Shown in pieces: positions 5,586 through 5,878 of a stretch of DNA of 5,878 nucleotides. The position numbers and the translations under genes were made by a program. The DNA is taken from assembly GCA_947450405.1 (NCBI GenBank), contig CANFVI010000106.1, positions 1 through 5,878 on the forward strand. The letters run 5' to 3'. Under the pieces are notes generated by a model. It was not told where the DNA came from. It was given only the letters and a program-made list of their open reading frames with translations, and made no database searches. The stretch is from Flavobacteriales bacterium. Lineage in GTDB: Bacteria; Bacteroidota; Bacteroidia; NS11-12g; UBA955. Each line of letters starts with the position of its first letter. The first letter of the stretch is position 1.

Positions 5586-5878
5586 ATGAAAAAAATTGTC
5601 ATTAATTCTTTGTTAATTTTCGCATTTTTGATATTAAATATTAATCATTTAAAGTCACAAACCGCTGAAACCACAAAACCAAGTATTGCCGTTGTAGACT
5701 TCGACAGTCGCGCGCATCAAATGAACCAACAGCAAGTTATTCAATACCTAATCAATGAGTTAATCCGTATAGGCCAGTATGAAGTAATGGACAAATACGA
5801 CATTGAATATTTAGCAAAAAGAGATACATTAAAATTGAATGGCTGTTTTTCTAAAATTTGTTTGCAAGACATTGGAAA
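5586..5878 (+). CDS. Exported CsgG/LpoB-like protein, N-terminal fragment (runs off right edge)
   Basis: The first 97 codons are present; the gene continues past the window. The ATG at 5586 opens a signal peptide: MKKI, a hydrophobic core from about 5 to 18, and a likely cleavage after LKS at 22-24, before Gln25. There is no lipobox cysteine, so a periplasmic or secreted soluble protein is expected. The mature part begins with a beta strand and acidic turn, PSIAVVDFDSR (32-42), then a long helix QQVIQYLINELIRIGQYEVMDKYDIEYL (49-76), then NGCFSKICLQDIG (85-97). The strand, helix and Y-x-V-x-D-(K/R) order is that of the CsgG/LpoB-type domain. From memory, Bacteroidota have a family of such exported proteins with a similar C-x4-C segment (commonly CYGKSC). 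C87 and C92 could form a disulfide in the periplasm. The role is unknown; CsgG itself is a curli export channel, but that function cannot be transferred on this evidence. It is divergent from the HTH regulator and may be under its control. Confidence 0.75.
   Translation, partial: MKKIVINSLLIFAFLILNINHLKSQTAETTKPSIAVVDFDSRAHQMNQQQVIQYLINELIRIGQYEVMDKYDIEYLAKRDTLKLNGCFSKICLQDIG

Noticed and set aside
1..5878. tRNA, rRNA, CRISPR array, insertion sequence or attachment site
   Set aside because: No cloverleaf-like G/C-rich segment, no regularly spaced repeats, no transposase or integrase motifs and no terminal repeats were seen by eye.

Overview
The window looks like chromosomal DNA from a member of the Bacteroidota, probably of the Flavobacteriales type. 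The evidence is strong AT-richness, start codons preceded by A/T-rich leaders without Shine-Dalgarno sequences, candidate promoters resembling the TTTG / TAnnTTTG type known for this phylum, and proteins whose closest remembered relatives are Bacteroidota families. The phylum is an inference from family recognition and not from a search; the order is a guess.

Layout, right to left along the minus strand. A tightly packed set of four genes occupies 5365 to 258: a helix-turn-helix regulator (5365-4370), a RecQ-family DNA helicase (4365-2479), a GT4-like glycosyltransferase (2482-1400) and a second GT-B glycosyltransferase (1400-258). The junctions are a 4-nt gap, a 4-nt overlap (TTGA, with a TTG start) and a 1-nt overlap (TAATG), so the four are almost certainly co-transcribed and the last two probably translationally coupled. 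After an 84-bp spacer with a candidate promoter and an imperfect inverted repeat, the start of a secreted tetratricopeptide-repeat protein (173-1) runs off the left edge. On the plus strand, from 5586 off the right edge, is the first part of an exported protein resembling CsgG/LpoB-type proteins, divergent from the regulator.

The 220-bp divergent intergenic region (5366-5585) is very AT-rich. It carries a perfect 10-bp-arm inverted repeat (5527-5548) that overlaps the putative -33 element of the CsgG-like gene, making it a credible operator. The most testable hypothesis is that the HTH protein, whose large C-terminal domain is uncharacterised, controls itself and/or the exported protein through this site.

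How the genes work together: the two glycosyltransferases probably act in one surface glycan pathway, RecQ in DNA repair/recombination, and the regulator may sense a cellular state. No functional link between RecQ and the glycosyltransferases can be read from the sequence. I see no RNA gene, mobile element, CRISPR array, toxin-antitoxin pair or recognisable defence island. Most of the window looks like ordinary Bacteroidota chromosome, with the divergent regulator/operator region the most interesting part.
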